This document shows, piece by piece, positions 44,008-52,843 of a stretch of 64,000 bases of DNA. The stretch spans positions 1,798,001 through 1,862,000 of the forward strand of contig NZ_JABUQZ010000001.1 of the NCBI RefSeq assembly GCF_013342145.1, in the 5' to 3' direction. Numbering within the stretch: position 1 is the stretch's first letter; every line of letters begins with the position of its first letter. The position numbers and the translations under genes were made by a program. Under the pieces are notes generated by a model. The model saw only the letters and a list, made by a program, of their open reading frames with translations, made no database searches and had not been told where the DNA came from. Source of the DNA: Haloterrigena gelatinilytica. GTDB taxonomy: Archaea; Halobacteriota; Halobacteria; Halobacteriales; Natrialbaceae.

Positions 44008-45915
44008 ATGACCGAAGAAAATCATGATAGATCGGGCTCCGCGGGCGGCGGCCGACTCACGCGACGCGGCTACGTCGCCACGGCCGCCGCGGCGCTCGGG
44101 ACGAGCGTGCTGGCGGGCTGCAGCGGCAGTCGCGGCACCAGCCTCGAGCCGAACGTGCCCGACGGGGTGCCGGAGACCGTCGAAACGAAGTACTGGCGCG
44201 AGTGGGAGACGATCGACGCCGACTCGCCGCCGCTCGAGTACAGCGCGACGGCCGGCGCGGTACTCGATCGGTTCCCCGTCGAGTTCTCGAGCGAGGACGA
44301 TCCGTGGATGCGCGAACACGCGTTGATGGTCAAGCGAGGGCTCGACGATCTGGGCATCGCCGTCGAACTCAACGACCGTCCGTTGAACCAGCTGTACGCC
44401 CAGAGCTGGGAAACGCGCGGACTCGAGGCGATAATCTCGATGAGCACGCACGGGCCCGACCCGCAGCGGGGACTCGATCCGAACCCCCTGTTGATGCGCG
44501 CGACCGAGGGATCGCTTTCGAACTACGACAATTACTACAATCCCGAATTACAGGAGGTTCTCACGGAACAGGCCCGGACGACCGATCGAGAGAAGCGCGA
44601 GGAACTCGTCGACCGCGCGCAGGAACTGTTCGCCGAAGACGTCGGGGCGCTCATCACGCTGTACCCGAACATCATCACGGCGGTGAACACGGAGCGGTGG
44701 AGCGGCTACGTGGAGACCCCGGGTAACGGTCCGACGATGGACTCGTTCGTCTGGACGGAGGTCAACCTCCAGCCCGAGACGGACAACCGGACCTACGTCA
44801 AGGGCGTCACCACGTCGATGAACTCGCTGAACCTGCCGTGGGCCGCCGGCGGCGCGGAGGCCAATCGACTCACGTTCATCTACGACGGATTGTTCGACGC
44901 GACGCCCGATTTGGACGTGGTCCCCGCACTGGCGACCGGCGGCGATTTCGTCGACGATACGACCGTCGAACTCACGCTGCGCGAGGGCGTCGAGTGGCAC
45001 GACGGCGAGTCGTTCACCGCCGAGGACGTGAAGTTCACCGTCGAACTCTACGAGGAGTACTCCTCTACGAGCCAGGTGCCGTTCTACGACCCGATCGAGT
45101 CCGTCGAGGTACTCGGCGATCACGAGGTCCGGTTCAACCTGTCGAACCCCGACGCCTCGTTCATGACCCAGCGAGTCGTCCGGAGCGTGATCCTCCCCGA
45201 ACACCGGTGGGAGGACGTCGACAACCCGTCCCAGCACAACCCGGACGCCCCCGTCGGCACCGGCCCCTTCCAGTTCGAAGACTGGGAGCAGGGGACCCGG
45301 TTCGAGGCCACGCGCAACGAGGGCCACTGGATGTTCGACGACGACTGGCGGGTCGACGCGCTCGGCGATCAGGCCGAACGCGGGCCCGGCGTCGAAAGCG
45401 TCATCTGGATCAACGTGAGCAACGTCGACGCGCTGATCGGCTCGCTCCAGAGCGGGTCGATCGACGCCATCGGGACGACGCTCTCGACCCTGCAGGCCGA
45501 CCGCGCGGCCAACACCGACGGGATCGAGAAGATGTCCGTCGGTAGTTACGCGCCGCTGAACGCGAAGCTCATGTTCTCCTGTCCGCCGATCCGAGACAAG
45601 GAGTTCCGCGTCGCGCTGGCGAAGACGGTCGACTCGGAGGGGTTCGTCGAGGACTTCCTCCACGGGCAGGCGACGGTCCCGTCCGGAGAGAACCTGATCT
45701 CGTCGCTTACCCAGTGGCACAACCCCGACACGACCGACTACAGCTACGACGTCGACGAAGCGCGAACCGTCCTCGAGCGAGCGGGCTACACCTGGGACGA
45801 CGACGGCAACCTGCGCTTCCCCAACGGCGAGGCGTGGGGTGCGTTCGTCGAGCGCATTCAGCCCGAGAACACCAACGAGCGCCGCTCGGAACTCGACCAG
45901 CCTGACTTCTCATGA
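44008..45915 (+). CDS. ABC substrate-binding lipoprotein (family 5, lobe-permuted)
   Basis: A 635-residue exported lipoprotein: LTRRGYVATAAAALGTSVLAGC is a Tat signal with lipobox. The mature part resembles DppA/NikA-type binding proteins but in a rotated order. Residues about 100-240 (LDDLGIAVELNDRPLNQLYA, YNPELQEVLTEQARTTDREK) match what is normally the C-terminal end of the family. The normal start motif, WHDGESFTAEDVKFTVELY, comes only near residue 330. It feeds the permeases and ATPase downstream. Ligand is likely a peptide or similar solute. Confidence 0.88.
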   Translation: MTEENHDRSGSAGGGRLTRRGYVATAAAALGTSVLAGCSGSRGTSLEPNVPDGVPETVETKYWREWETIDADSPPLEYSATAGAVLDRFPVEFSSEDDPWMREHALMVKRGLDDLGIAVELNDRPLNQLYAQSWETRGLEAIISMSTHGPDPQRGLDPNPLLMRATEGSLSNYDNYYNPELQEVLTEQARTTDREKREELVDRAQELFAEDVGALITLYPNIITAVNTERWSGYVETPGNGPTMDSFVWTEVNLQPETDNRTYVKGVTTSMNSLNLPWAAGGAEANRLTFIYDGLFDATPDLDVVPALATGGDFVDDTTVELTLREGVEWHDGESFTAEDVKFTVELYEEYSSTSQVPFYDPIESVEVLGDHEVRFNLSNPDASFMTQRVVRSVILPEHRWEDVDNPSQHNPDAPVGTGPFQFEDWEQGTRFEATRNEGHWMFDDDWRVDALGDQAERGPGVESVIWINVSNVDALIGSLQSGSIDAIGTTLSTLQADRAANTDGIEKMSVGSYAPLNAKLMFSCPPIRDKEFRVALAKTVDSEGFVEDFLHGQATVPSGENLISSLTQWHNPDTTDYSYDVDEARTVLERAGYTWDDDGNLRFPNGEAWGAFVERIQPENTNERRSELDQPDFS

Positions 45916-46106
45916 GCAGCCAGAACCCAATGTACCACACCACCGATCGTTTCCCGCGACCGTCGCGGGAACGGACCCGATTCGAGGCGAACCGACACCC
46001 CGACCGCGCCGCCGCTCGAGTCGAGCGCACGTCCCTCGACTGGGGCGTCGCCGGCGCGAGAAAGCGGCCGGCGACCGAGCGCGATACCGCGGGTGAGAGC
46101 CGATGA
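45912..46106 (+). CDS. Possible 64-residue ORF bridging the operon
   Basis: ATG 45912 overlaps the binding-protein stop (ATGA) and its own TGA overlaps the ATG of the permease gene (ATGA, 46103). Both junctions are of the translational-coupling type used elsewhere in this operon. The product (MSSQNPMYHTTDRFPRPSRE and onward) is basic and Arg-rich, which is unlike the acidic proteome and argues against a real protein. The DNA also holds a strong palindrome. Either a small coupling peptide or a non-coding spacer. Confidence 0.35.
   Translation: MSSQNPMYHTTDRFPRPSRERTRFEANRHPDRAAARVERTSLDWGVAGARKRPATERDTAGESR
45951..45971. promoter_or_regulatory. 21-bp perfect palindrome between binding-protein and permease genes
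   Basis: Arms TTCCCGCGAC and GTCGCGGGAA flank a single C, 36-56 bases after the binding-protein stop. In RNA it would be a very stable stem near the 3' end of the first gene. Such stems often stabilise the upstream mRNA or reduce downstream expression, giving more binding protein than permease. Confidence 0.7.
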
Positions 46107-47098
46107 GCAAATTCCAGCGGTTCCTGCTCAAGCGACTCGCGATCTCCGTCCTGCTGACGCTGGTCGCGGTCTCGGTCATCTTCGTCGTCCTCCGGCTGCT
46201 GCCGGGGAGCCCCTTCGAGGCGCTCGTCACCTCGGGGAACCTCAATCAGGAACAGATCGACGAGATCCGGGCGATGTACGGACTCGACCAGTCGATCTGG
46301 GTCCAGTACGTCAACTACCTCGGGAGCCTGCTGACCTTCCAGTTCGGCTACTCCATCCTGCGGAGCCAGCCGGTCTGGGACGTCCTCGAGCCGCGGCTGA
46401 TCAACTCGCTGATCCTGCTGGTGCCCGCGCTGGTGACGACGGCGATCCTGAGTTCGATCCTGGGGATGTACGCCGGCTGGAACCGCGGGAGCCGCCTCGA
46501 GAAGTTCAGCATCGTCTCGACGACGCTGCTGCGCTCGACGCCGGTGTTCATCACGGCGATCTTCTTCATCATCGTCTTCGCCTACAACCTCGAGATCGTG
46601 CCCGCGCTCGGGATGCGATCGATCCGGGCGACGCCGGACGGCTACGTCGAGACGTTCGCCTCGCTCGACTTCCTCCACCACTACATCCTTCCGTTTACCG
46701 TCGCCGTCCTCTACTACAGCGGCGACTTCCTGCTGCTGGCCCGCAACGGCGTCGTCGAGAAGCGCGGCTCGGAGTTCCTCAAGCTCCACCGAGCGAAGGG
46801 GCTCACTGAGATGGAGCAACTGGCCCGCGCGGGTCGCAATTCGATGCTACCCATCCTGACCTACTTCACGCTGCGGCTGGGGATGATCTTCCAGGGACTG
46901 ATCCTGCTCGAGGTGGTCTTCAGCTGGCCCGGTATCGGCCGCGAACTCGTCCTGGCCATCCAGCAACAGGACTACCCGCTGGTCCAGGCCGCGGTCTTCA
47001 TCATGGCGCTGGCGGTTATCCTGGCGAATCTGCTTGCAGACGTCCTCTACGCGTACTTCGATCCGACCGTCTCGACGAGCGGAGGTGGATCCGCATGA
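46103..47098 (+). CDS. ABC transporter permease (DppB type)
   Basis: A 331-residue membrane protein starting LLKRLAISVLLTLVAVSVIF, with PGSPFEALVTSG and about six helices. The EAA loop that contacts the ATPase is visible as HRAKGLTEMEQLARAGRNSM. It forms the membrane pore of the importer with the DppC-type partner. The last bases overlap the next gene (ATGA at 47095), so the pair is coupled. Confidence 0.94.
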   Translation: MSKFQRFLLKRLAISVLLTLVAVSVIFVVLRLLPGSPFEALVTSGNLNQEQIDEIRAMYGLDQSIWVQYVNYLGSLLTFQFGYSILRSQPVWDVLEPRLINSLILLVPALVTTAILSSILGMYAGWNRGSRLEKFSIVSTTLLRSTPVFITAIFFIIVFAYNLEIVPALGMRSIRATPDGYVETFASLDFLHHYILPFTVAVLYYSGDFLLLARNGVVEKRGSEFLKLHRAKGLTEMEQLARAGRNSMLPILTYFTLRLGMIFQGLILLEVVFSWPGIGRELVLAIQQQDYPLVQAAVFIMALAVILANLLADVLYAYFDPTVSTSGGGSA

Positions 47099-48015
47099 GC
47101 ACCGAAACGAAACCCACGGCGGAGTTGTACGAGCGCGTCGACGCACTGTGGACGACCGTCCGCGACCAGTTCGCGTTCCTGCGACGGGACCCGATGGCCT
47201 TCGCCGGCATGCTCGTCGTCGCGGCGTTCGTCTTCCTCGGGCTGTTCGGGCCGTACCTGGCCCCGCACGATCCGATCGAACACACCGTTCGCGGCGACGG
47301 CGGCTCCGTGCTCCGGCTCGCCGCCCCGAGCGCTGACGCGTTCTTCGGGACGACGGCGTACGGGAAGGACGTGCTGAGCCAGTTCCTCGCCGGCGCGCGG
47401 CCGACGCTCATCGTCGGCCTGTTCGGCGGACTGGGCACGGGCGCGCTCGGCTTCACCGTCGGCGTCGTCAGCGGCTACTACGGCGGCTGGGTCGACGAGC
47501 TCCTGATGCGCCTGACCGACCTGACGTTCTCGCTGCCGTTCATGCCGATGGCGTTGCTGCTGTTGACGTTCATGACGCCGAACATCTGGCTGATCACGGC
47601 GATCATCGCCGCCTTCCTCTGGAAGATGCCGGCGCGGGTCGTCCGCTCGGAGGTGCTCTCGGTCCGCGAGCGGACGTTCGTCAAGTCCGCGCGCGCCAGC
47701 GGCGCGAGCGACCTGCGGACGATGCTGTACCACGTCGCGCCGAACGTCCTGCCGATCGGCTTTCTCTACACCGCCTACGGCGTCGCCTGGGCGATCGCCG
47801 CGCAGGCGAGCCTCGCCTTCCTCGGCTTCGGCGATCCGACGATGACCAGCTGGGGCCGGATGCTCCGGCAGGTGTTCGCGTCGGGCAACATGCGCGTCGC
47901 GTGGTGGTGGGTGCTCCCGCCGGCCATCGGTATCGCCGCGATCACGACCTCGGTGTTCCTCATCGGCCGCGCCTACGAGGAAGTCATCAACCCCGAAATC
48001 CAGACCGACCAATGA
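47095..48015 (+). CDS. ABC transporter permease (DppC type)
   Basis: A 306-residue membrane protein. The N-terminus has the DppC leader helix (PMAFAGMLVVAAFVFLGLFG) with a periplasm-type loop GPYLAPHDPIEHTVRGDG. The EAA motif is RASGASDLRTMLYHVAPNVL and a final helix segment is SLAFLGFGDPTMTSWGRMLR. It pairs with the upstream DppB-type permease. The stop overlaps the ATPase gene start (48012). Confidence 0.94.
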   Translation: MSTETKPTAELYERVDALWTTVRDQFAFLRRDPMAFAGMLVVAAFVFLGLFGPYLAPHDPIEHTVRGDGGSVLRLAAPSADAFFGTTAYGKDVLSQFLAGARPTLIVGLFGGLGTGALGFTVGVVSGYYGGWVDELLMRLTDLTFSLPFMPMALLLLTFMTPNIWLITAIIAAFLWKMPARVVRSEVLSVRERTFVKSARASGASDLRTMLYHVAPNVLPIGFLYTAYGVAWAIAAQASLAFLGFGDPTMTSWGRMLRQVFASGNMRVAWWWVLPPAIGIAAITTSVFLIGRAYEEVINPEIQTDQ

Positions 48016-50117
48016 CGCTACTCAACGTCGAAAACCTGACAGTCACGTACGCGACCGACGACGAACCAGTCCACGCCGTCAACGACGTCTCGTTCACCAT
48101 CGACGAGGGCGTCAACTACGGCCTCGCCGGCGAGTCCGGCTCCGGGAAGTCCACCGCCGCGGAGGCGCTGCTGGGGCTGCTCCCCGGCAACGGCACCGTC
48201 GAGAGCGGGACGATCGAGTTCAAGGGGACGGACCTCACGTCCCTCTCGGACGCCCAACGGCGGGATATCCTCTGGGAGGACATCGCCTACATCCCCCAGA
48301 GCGCGATGGACTCGCTCGATCCCGTGATGTCGACCGGCGACCAGATCGCCCAGGCGATCCACACGCATCGCAACGTCACGGACGCGAAAGCCCGCGACCG
48401 CGTCCGCGAACTGTTCGAGATCGTCGGCCTCGATCCCGACCGGATCGACGACTACCCCCACGAGTTCTCCGGCGGGATGCGCCAGCGGGTCACCATCGCG
48501 ATGGCCCTGGCCCTCGAGCCCGACCTCATCATCGCCGACGAGCCGACGACCGGGCTGGACGTCATCGTCCAGGACAAGATCATCGACAAGATCCTCGAGA
48601 TCCAAGAGCGGATGGACAGCTCGCTGCTCCTGATCACCCACGAGATCGGCGTCATCGCCGAGACCTGCGACGAGCTGTCGATCCTCTACGGCGGGAAGGT
48701 GATGGAACAGGGCAGCGTCGACAACGTGCTGGTCAACCCCACCAACCCCTACACGATGGGGCTGAAGAACTCCTTCCCGGAGATCGACGAGGGGGACGAG
48801 GACCCCGTCGCGATCCCCGGCTCGCCGCCGAACCTGAACCGGGAGCCGACGGCCTGCGTGTTTCGGGACCGGTGTCCGTTCGCCACCGACGAGTGCGAGG
48901 AGTCCCATCCCGATTTGGTCGAGCTTCCCAACCGGAACCACCGCTCGGCCTGCCATCGCGTCAAGGAGGCCGCACAGATGCGGCAGTCGGCCGACGAGCC
49001 GGAGACGTGGGGCATCCCCGACGACGTCGACGCCGACTCCGAGCGCGGCGAAGTCATCCTCGAGACCGACGCCCTCGAGAAACACTACGAGCAGAGCCAG
49101 CCGCTGCTGGACAAGTTCCGCGGCGCCGACCCCGACCGCGTGAAGGCGGTCGACGGCGTCTCGCTGTCGGTCCGGCGCTCGGAGGTGCTCGGCGTCGCCG
49201 GCGAGTCCGGCTGCGGGAAGTCGACGCTCGGCGAGACGATGGCCCTCCTCGAGGAGCCGACCGGCGGCGACCTGACGTTCGACGGGGAACCCTACGAGTA
49301 CTACCGGGACGGCAACCTCACGGAGTTCCGGCGGAAGGTCCAGATCGTCTTCCAGGACCCCTTCGACTCGCTGAATCCGCGCCAGACCGTCCGCAAGCTC
49401 GTCGGCGAGCCGCTGACGATCCACGACTACCGCACCGACGAGAAAGAGCGGGCTATCGTCGAGACGCTCGAGAAGGTGGGGCTGACCCCCGCCGAAACGT
49501 TCCTCGACAAGTACCCTCACGAGCTCTCCGGCGGGCAGCGCCAGCGCGTGGCGGTCGCCAAGGCGCTCGTCCTCGATCCGGACTTCCTGATCTGCGACGA
49601 GCCGGCGTCGATGCTGGACGTCTCGCTGAAGGTCAACCTGCTGAACCTGCTGCGCGGGCTGGCCGACGCCGAGGACATCGGGATCGTCTACATCTCCCAC
49701 GACCTCGCGAGCCTGATGCAGGTCTCGGATCGGCTGGCCATCATGTACCTCGGGCGGGTCATCGAAGAGGGCGACGTCGATCGCATCGCGGCCCACCCCG
49801 AGCATCCGTACACCGCGTCGCTGCTGTCGGCCGCGCCCGAGAAGGACCCGACCGCGGAGCGGACTCGCGTCCTGCTCGACGGCGAGCCGCCGGACCCGGT
49901 CGACCTCCCCTCCGGCTGCGCGTTCGCTCCGCGCTGTCCGAAGGCCCAGGAGTCGTGCCGGGAGGCCGAACCGGCCATCGACGAGACCGGCGACGAGACC
50001 CACCGGGCGGCGTGTTACTTCCCGGAGAGCGAGGACGGGGCGACCGCGTCGGAAGCGCCCGCGCTGGACGACGACGAGTTCCCGGCCTCGGCGAACACCG
50101 ACTCGGTGGGTGATTGA
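48012..50117 (+). CDS. Fused DppD-DppF ABC ATPase
   Basis: A 701-residue protein with two complete ATPase halves. The first half has Walker A GESGSGKST, signature FSGGMRQR and Walker B LIIADEPTTGLD. The second half, from about residue 370, has GESGCGKST, LSGGQRQR and LICDEPASMLD. Each half ends with a Cys cluster (CVFRDRCPFATDEC and CAFAPRCPKAQESC), the C-terminal oligopeptide-transporter module that can bind an iron-sulfur cluster. A single chain serves both permeases. The fused form is normal in Halobacteria. Confidence 0.95.
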   Translation: MTLLNVENLTVTYATDDEPVHAVNDVSFTIDEGVNYGLAGESGSGKSTAAEALLGLLPGNGTVESGTIEFKGTDLTSLSDAQRRDILWEDIAYIPQSAMDSLDPVMSTGDQIAQAIHTHRNVTDAKARDRVRELFEIVGLDPDRIDDYPHEFSGGMRQRVTIAMALALEPDLIIADEPTTGLDVIVQDKIIDKILEIQERMDSSLLLITHEIGVIAETCDELSILYGGKVMEQGSVDNVLVNPTNPYTMGLKNSFPEIDEGDEDPVAIPGSPPNLNREPTACVFRDRCPFATDECEESHPDLVELPNRNHRSACHRVKEAAQMRQSADEPETWGIPDDVDADSERGEVILETDALEKHYEQSQPLLDKFRGADPDRVKAVDGVSLSVRRSEVLGVAGESGCGKSTLGETMALLEEPTGGDLTFDGEPYEYYRDGNLTEFRRKVQIVFQDPFDSLNPRQTVRKLVGEPLTIHDYRTDEKERAIVETLEKVGLTPAETFLDKYPHELSGGQRQRVAVAKALVLDPDFLICDEPASMLDVSLKVNLLNLLRGLADAEDIGIVYISHDLASLMQVSDRLAIMYLGRVIEEGDVDRIAAHPEHPYTASLLSAAPEKDPTAERTRVLLDGEPPDPVDLPSGCAFAPRCPKAQESCREAEPAIDETGDETHRAACYFPESEDGATASEAPALDDDEFPASANTDSVGD

Positions 50118-50122
50118 GTGAT

Positions 50123-51493
50123 ATGCCCGGCCTCGAGGCGACCGCGATGCTGGCCGATGTCGCTCGCCCGGTAACCGTATCGGGAGCCGTCGGTTTCGAG
50201 CCGTCGACGACCCTCGTGGCCGCCGCCGGCGTCGCGGCGCTGCTGGCGTTACTGGTCCTGTCGGGGTTTTTCTCCTCGGCGGAAATCGCGATGTTCTCGC
50301 TGGCCCACCACCGCATCGAGGCGCTCGTCGAGGACGGCGCGCCCGGCGCCGAGACCGTCCAGGCGCTGAAGGACGACCCCCACCGCCTGCTGGTGACGAT
50401 CCTCGTCGGGAACAACCTCGTCAACATCGCGATGTCCTCGATCGCGACGGGCCTGTTCGCGATGTACACGAGCCAGGGGCGGGCGATGCTGGCGGCGACG
50501 TTCGGCGTGACGGCCGTCGTCCTGCTGTTCGGCGAGAGCGCGCCCAAGTCCTACGCCATCGAGAACACCGAATCGTGGGCACTGTCGGTCGCTCGCCCGC
50601 TCAAATTCTCGGAGTACGCGCTGTTCCCGCTCGTGGTCACGTTCGACGCGCTGACACGGGTACTCAACCGGCTGACCGGCGGCACGGCCGTCGAGGAGTC
50701 GTACGTCACCCGCGAGGAGATCCGGGAGCTGATCCGGACCGGCGAGAGCGAAGGGGTCATCGAGGCCGACGAACGCGAGATGCTCCAGCGCGTGTTCCGG
50801 TTCAACGACACCATCGCGAAGGAGGTGCTGACGCCGCGACTCGACGTCACCGCCGTCGCTCGCGAGGCGACCGTCGACGAAGCCGTCGCGAAGTGCGTCG
50901 AGAGCGGCCACACTCGCCTGCCGGTCTACGACGGCGACCTCGACACCGTCGTCGGCGTCGTCGCGCTCGGCGACCTCGTCGGTGGTCGCGAGTCGCCCGA
51001 CGGCGGCTCGCTCGAGGCCCACGTCGAGGAGACGCTGCACGTCCCGGAGAGCAAGCAGATCGACGAACTGTTCCGCGAGATGCGCCAGCAGCGGGTCGAG
51101 CAGGTCGTCGTCATCGACGAGTTCGGAACGACGGAGGGGATCGTCACCACCGAGGACATCGTCGAGGCGGTCGTCGGCGAGATCCTCGACACCCAAGAGG
51201 CGGAACCGATCGAAACCGTCGACGAGCGGACGGTCAGAGTCGACGGCGAGGTGACCCTCGAGGCCGTCAACGACGTCACCGGCGTCGAGTTCCCGGAGGG
51301 CGAGGAGTTCGAGACGATCGCCGGCTTCGTCTTCAACCGCGCCGGCCGACTGGTCGAGCCCGGCGAGACGTTCGCCTACGACGGCGCCGAACTGACCGTC
51401 GAGCGCGTCGACGACACGCGCATCAGGCGGGTGCGAATCAGCGAGTCGGATCCTTCAGCGGCGGACGGTTCCGGTGTTGTGGCCTCGAGCTAA
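50123..51493 (+). CDS. CNNM/CorC-family hemolysin-like membrane protein
   Basis: A 456-residue protein. The DUF21 membrane domain is at about 25-200 (LSGFFSSAEIAMFSLAHHRI, VGNNLVNIAMSSIATGLFAM). Two CBS domains follow (LTPRLDVTAVAREATVDEAV, then MRQQRVEQVVVIDEFGTTEG), and a CorC/HlyC C-terminal transporter-associated domain ends the protein. Members export or sense Mg2+/Co2+. Start at ATG 50123 leaves a five-base gap after the ATPase gene. An in-frame TTG (50114) is possible but weaker. Confidence 0.9.
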   Translation: MPGLEATAMLADVARPVTVSGAVGFEPSTTLVAAAGVAALLALLVLSGFFSSAEIAMFSLAHHRIEALVEDGAPGAETVQALKDDPHRLLVTILVGNNLVNIAMSSIATGLFAMYTSQGRAMLAATFGVTAVVLLFGESAPKSYAIENTESWALSVARPLKFSEYALFPLVVTFDALTRVLNRLTGGTAVEESYVTREEIRELIRTGESEGVIEADEREMLQRVFRFNDTIAKEVLTPRLDVTAVAREATVDEAVAKCVESGHTRLPVYDGDLDTVVGVVALGDLVGGRESPDGGSLEAHVEETLHVPESKQIDELFREMRQQRVEQVVVIDEFGTTEGIVTTEDIVEAVVGEILDTQEAEPIETVDERTVRVDGEVTLEAVNDVTGVEFPEGEEFETIAGFVFNRAGRLVEPGETFAYDGAELTVERVDDTRIRRVRISESDPSAADGSGVVASS

Positions 51494-51757
51494 CGGTCGA
51501 TTTTCTCCGGCACCATGAGGCGGGCACTCTATTCGATCGCACCGGACGAGACGAGCGCAACCGACCGAGACGTCTCACGGAAAACGACCGTCTGTCGACG
51601 GCGGACGATACTCTTCGCTCGGAATTGAACCCCAGCTACTCTGACAACCTTCCAGTATCGCACTCGGTTATATTCTACTGCTGCATGTCTTAATTATACA
51701 TAGTATCGATTGAGTGGTGAATTATTTCACAAAACACATTACTACCTACTTCTCCGC

Positions 51758-52312
51758 ATGAATATGGACTATTCACGAAGGAAGGTATTAGGGATGAGCG
51801 CTATCGGTCTCAGCGGGGTCGCGGGATGTCTCAGTAGCGACGAGACCGCTGATAGTAATGGAACCGATGAAACTAGCGGGTCGTCAAATTCCGATGCCGA
51901 TAACGACGGTATTCTAGATGCAAACGATGACTATCCCAACGACCCCGACTTGAGTCAAAAAGAAACGAAGTCGGATACCCGAAAAATCGAGGAAGACGAA
52001 TGGATCTATTACGAGTTCGATTTTGATGGCAGCGGGTTCATCGAGTACGATTTCATCGTTCGCGAGGGGCCGGAGATCGACGTTATTTTCATGGACGAAT
52101 CCGAGTACACGTACTTTACTAACGAGGGCCGGTTCTCGTATAAGTCGGCACTCAGTGCGTTCGAGAGCGCTGGAACAACAGTCAGTGGCACGGTCACAGA
52201 GGGATCCTACCGACTGATACTGGACAATTCGAATCTCGGAGAGGCGGCCCCACCAACTAATTTTAGCAACGATGTCGTTACTGTCGAGTTCGACTTGGAG
52301 GTTGGGCGATAA
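51758..52312 (+). CDS. Lipoprotein with a calcium-type DxDxDG motif
   Basis: A 184-residue exported protein. SRRKVLGMSAIGLSGVAGC gives a Tat signal and lipobox. Then comes an Asn/Asp/Ser-rich linker with DADNDGILDANDDYPNDPD, which resembles a thrombospondin type-3 Ca2+-binding repeat. The rest is beta-rich (WIYYEFDFDGSGFIEYDFIV). It sits in DNA of lower GC than the flanking operon. It may be a surface Ca2+-binding adhesin. An ATG six bases later (51764) is an alternative start. Confidence 0.7.
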   Translation: MNMDYSRRKVLGMSAIGLSGVAGCLSSDETADSNGTDETSGSSNSDADNDGILDANDDYPNDPDLSQKETKSDTRKIEEDEWIYYEFDFDGSGFIEYDFIVREGPEIDVIFMDESEYTYFTNEGRFSYKSALSAFESAGTTVSGTVTEGSYRLILDNSNLGEAAPPTNFSNDVVTVEFDLEVGR

Positions 52313-52843
52313 GACTCCTCGAGAGGCCATAACACTCGAGGGCAGGAGATAGCGGTCGGGAATAGCATAGTCTGGGACTACTGTCTGAACAGATTCAGTA
52401 CCAGTTCAGAACGTAGCCATGCCGATCCGTCGGTCGATGCAAGTTGGTCGTACGTCGGACGGTTTGTACTCCCGAAAAGCGAACTTCGGGTGCTCGGATT
52501 GGTACAAAACTGAGAATCGAGGGCAGGAAAGAGACTCTGTCGCTGAATAAGAGCGGACGAGTTGAGTACGATGTCCGATCCCGACACGAAGATCGGGCAG
52601 ACGACCGTGGAGTAGCGTCCACTACTGGTGGGGCAGTTATCGAGGTAGTGTTTGATTTCTTTTAAATTAGCGACCGAGAATCTTGGGAATCCTACTGTTC
52701 TTCCCGTTGATTACGGATTCGGTGAACGATAGTCCGATCCAGCCGAGTAGCTCTCTATTTACGCTGAAAAAACAATGTGATAAATATACGTAATTATATA
52801 GACTAGCAATCATCTTATCCGATATTCTCGATGCGGACGTTGT
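52313..52843. other. Low-GC intergenic stretch, nothing recognised
   Basis: About 530 bases with lower GC than the coding regions. Short frames on both strands show no domain. A/T-rich DNA at 52770-52805 (ATACGTAATTATATAG) is a likely promoter of the nuclease gene. No terminal inverted repeats of an IS were found. Confidence 0.5.

Noticed and set aside
50114-50122. TTG start for the CNNM/CorC gene
   Set aside because: It overlaps the ATPase stop, but the ATG at 50123 is stronger and costs only three residues.
52444-52665. 73-codon frame in the low-GC gap, considered as a transposase remnant
   Set aside because: No DDE or OrfB motif and no terminal repeats around it.
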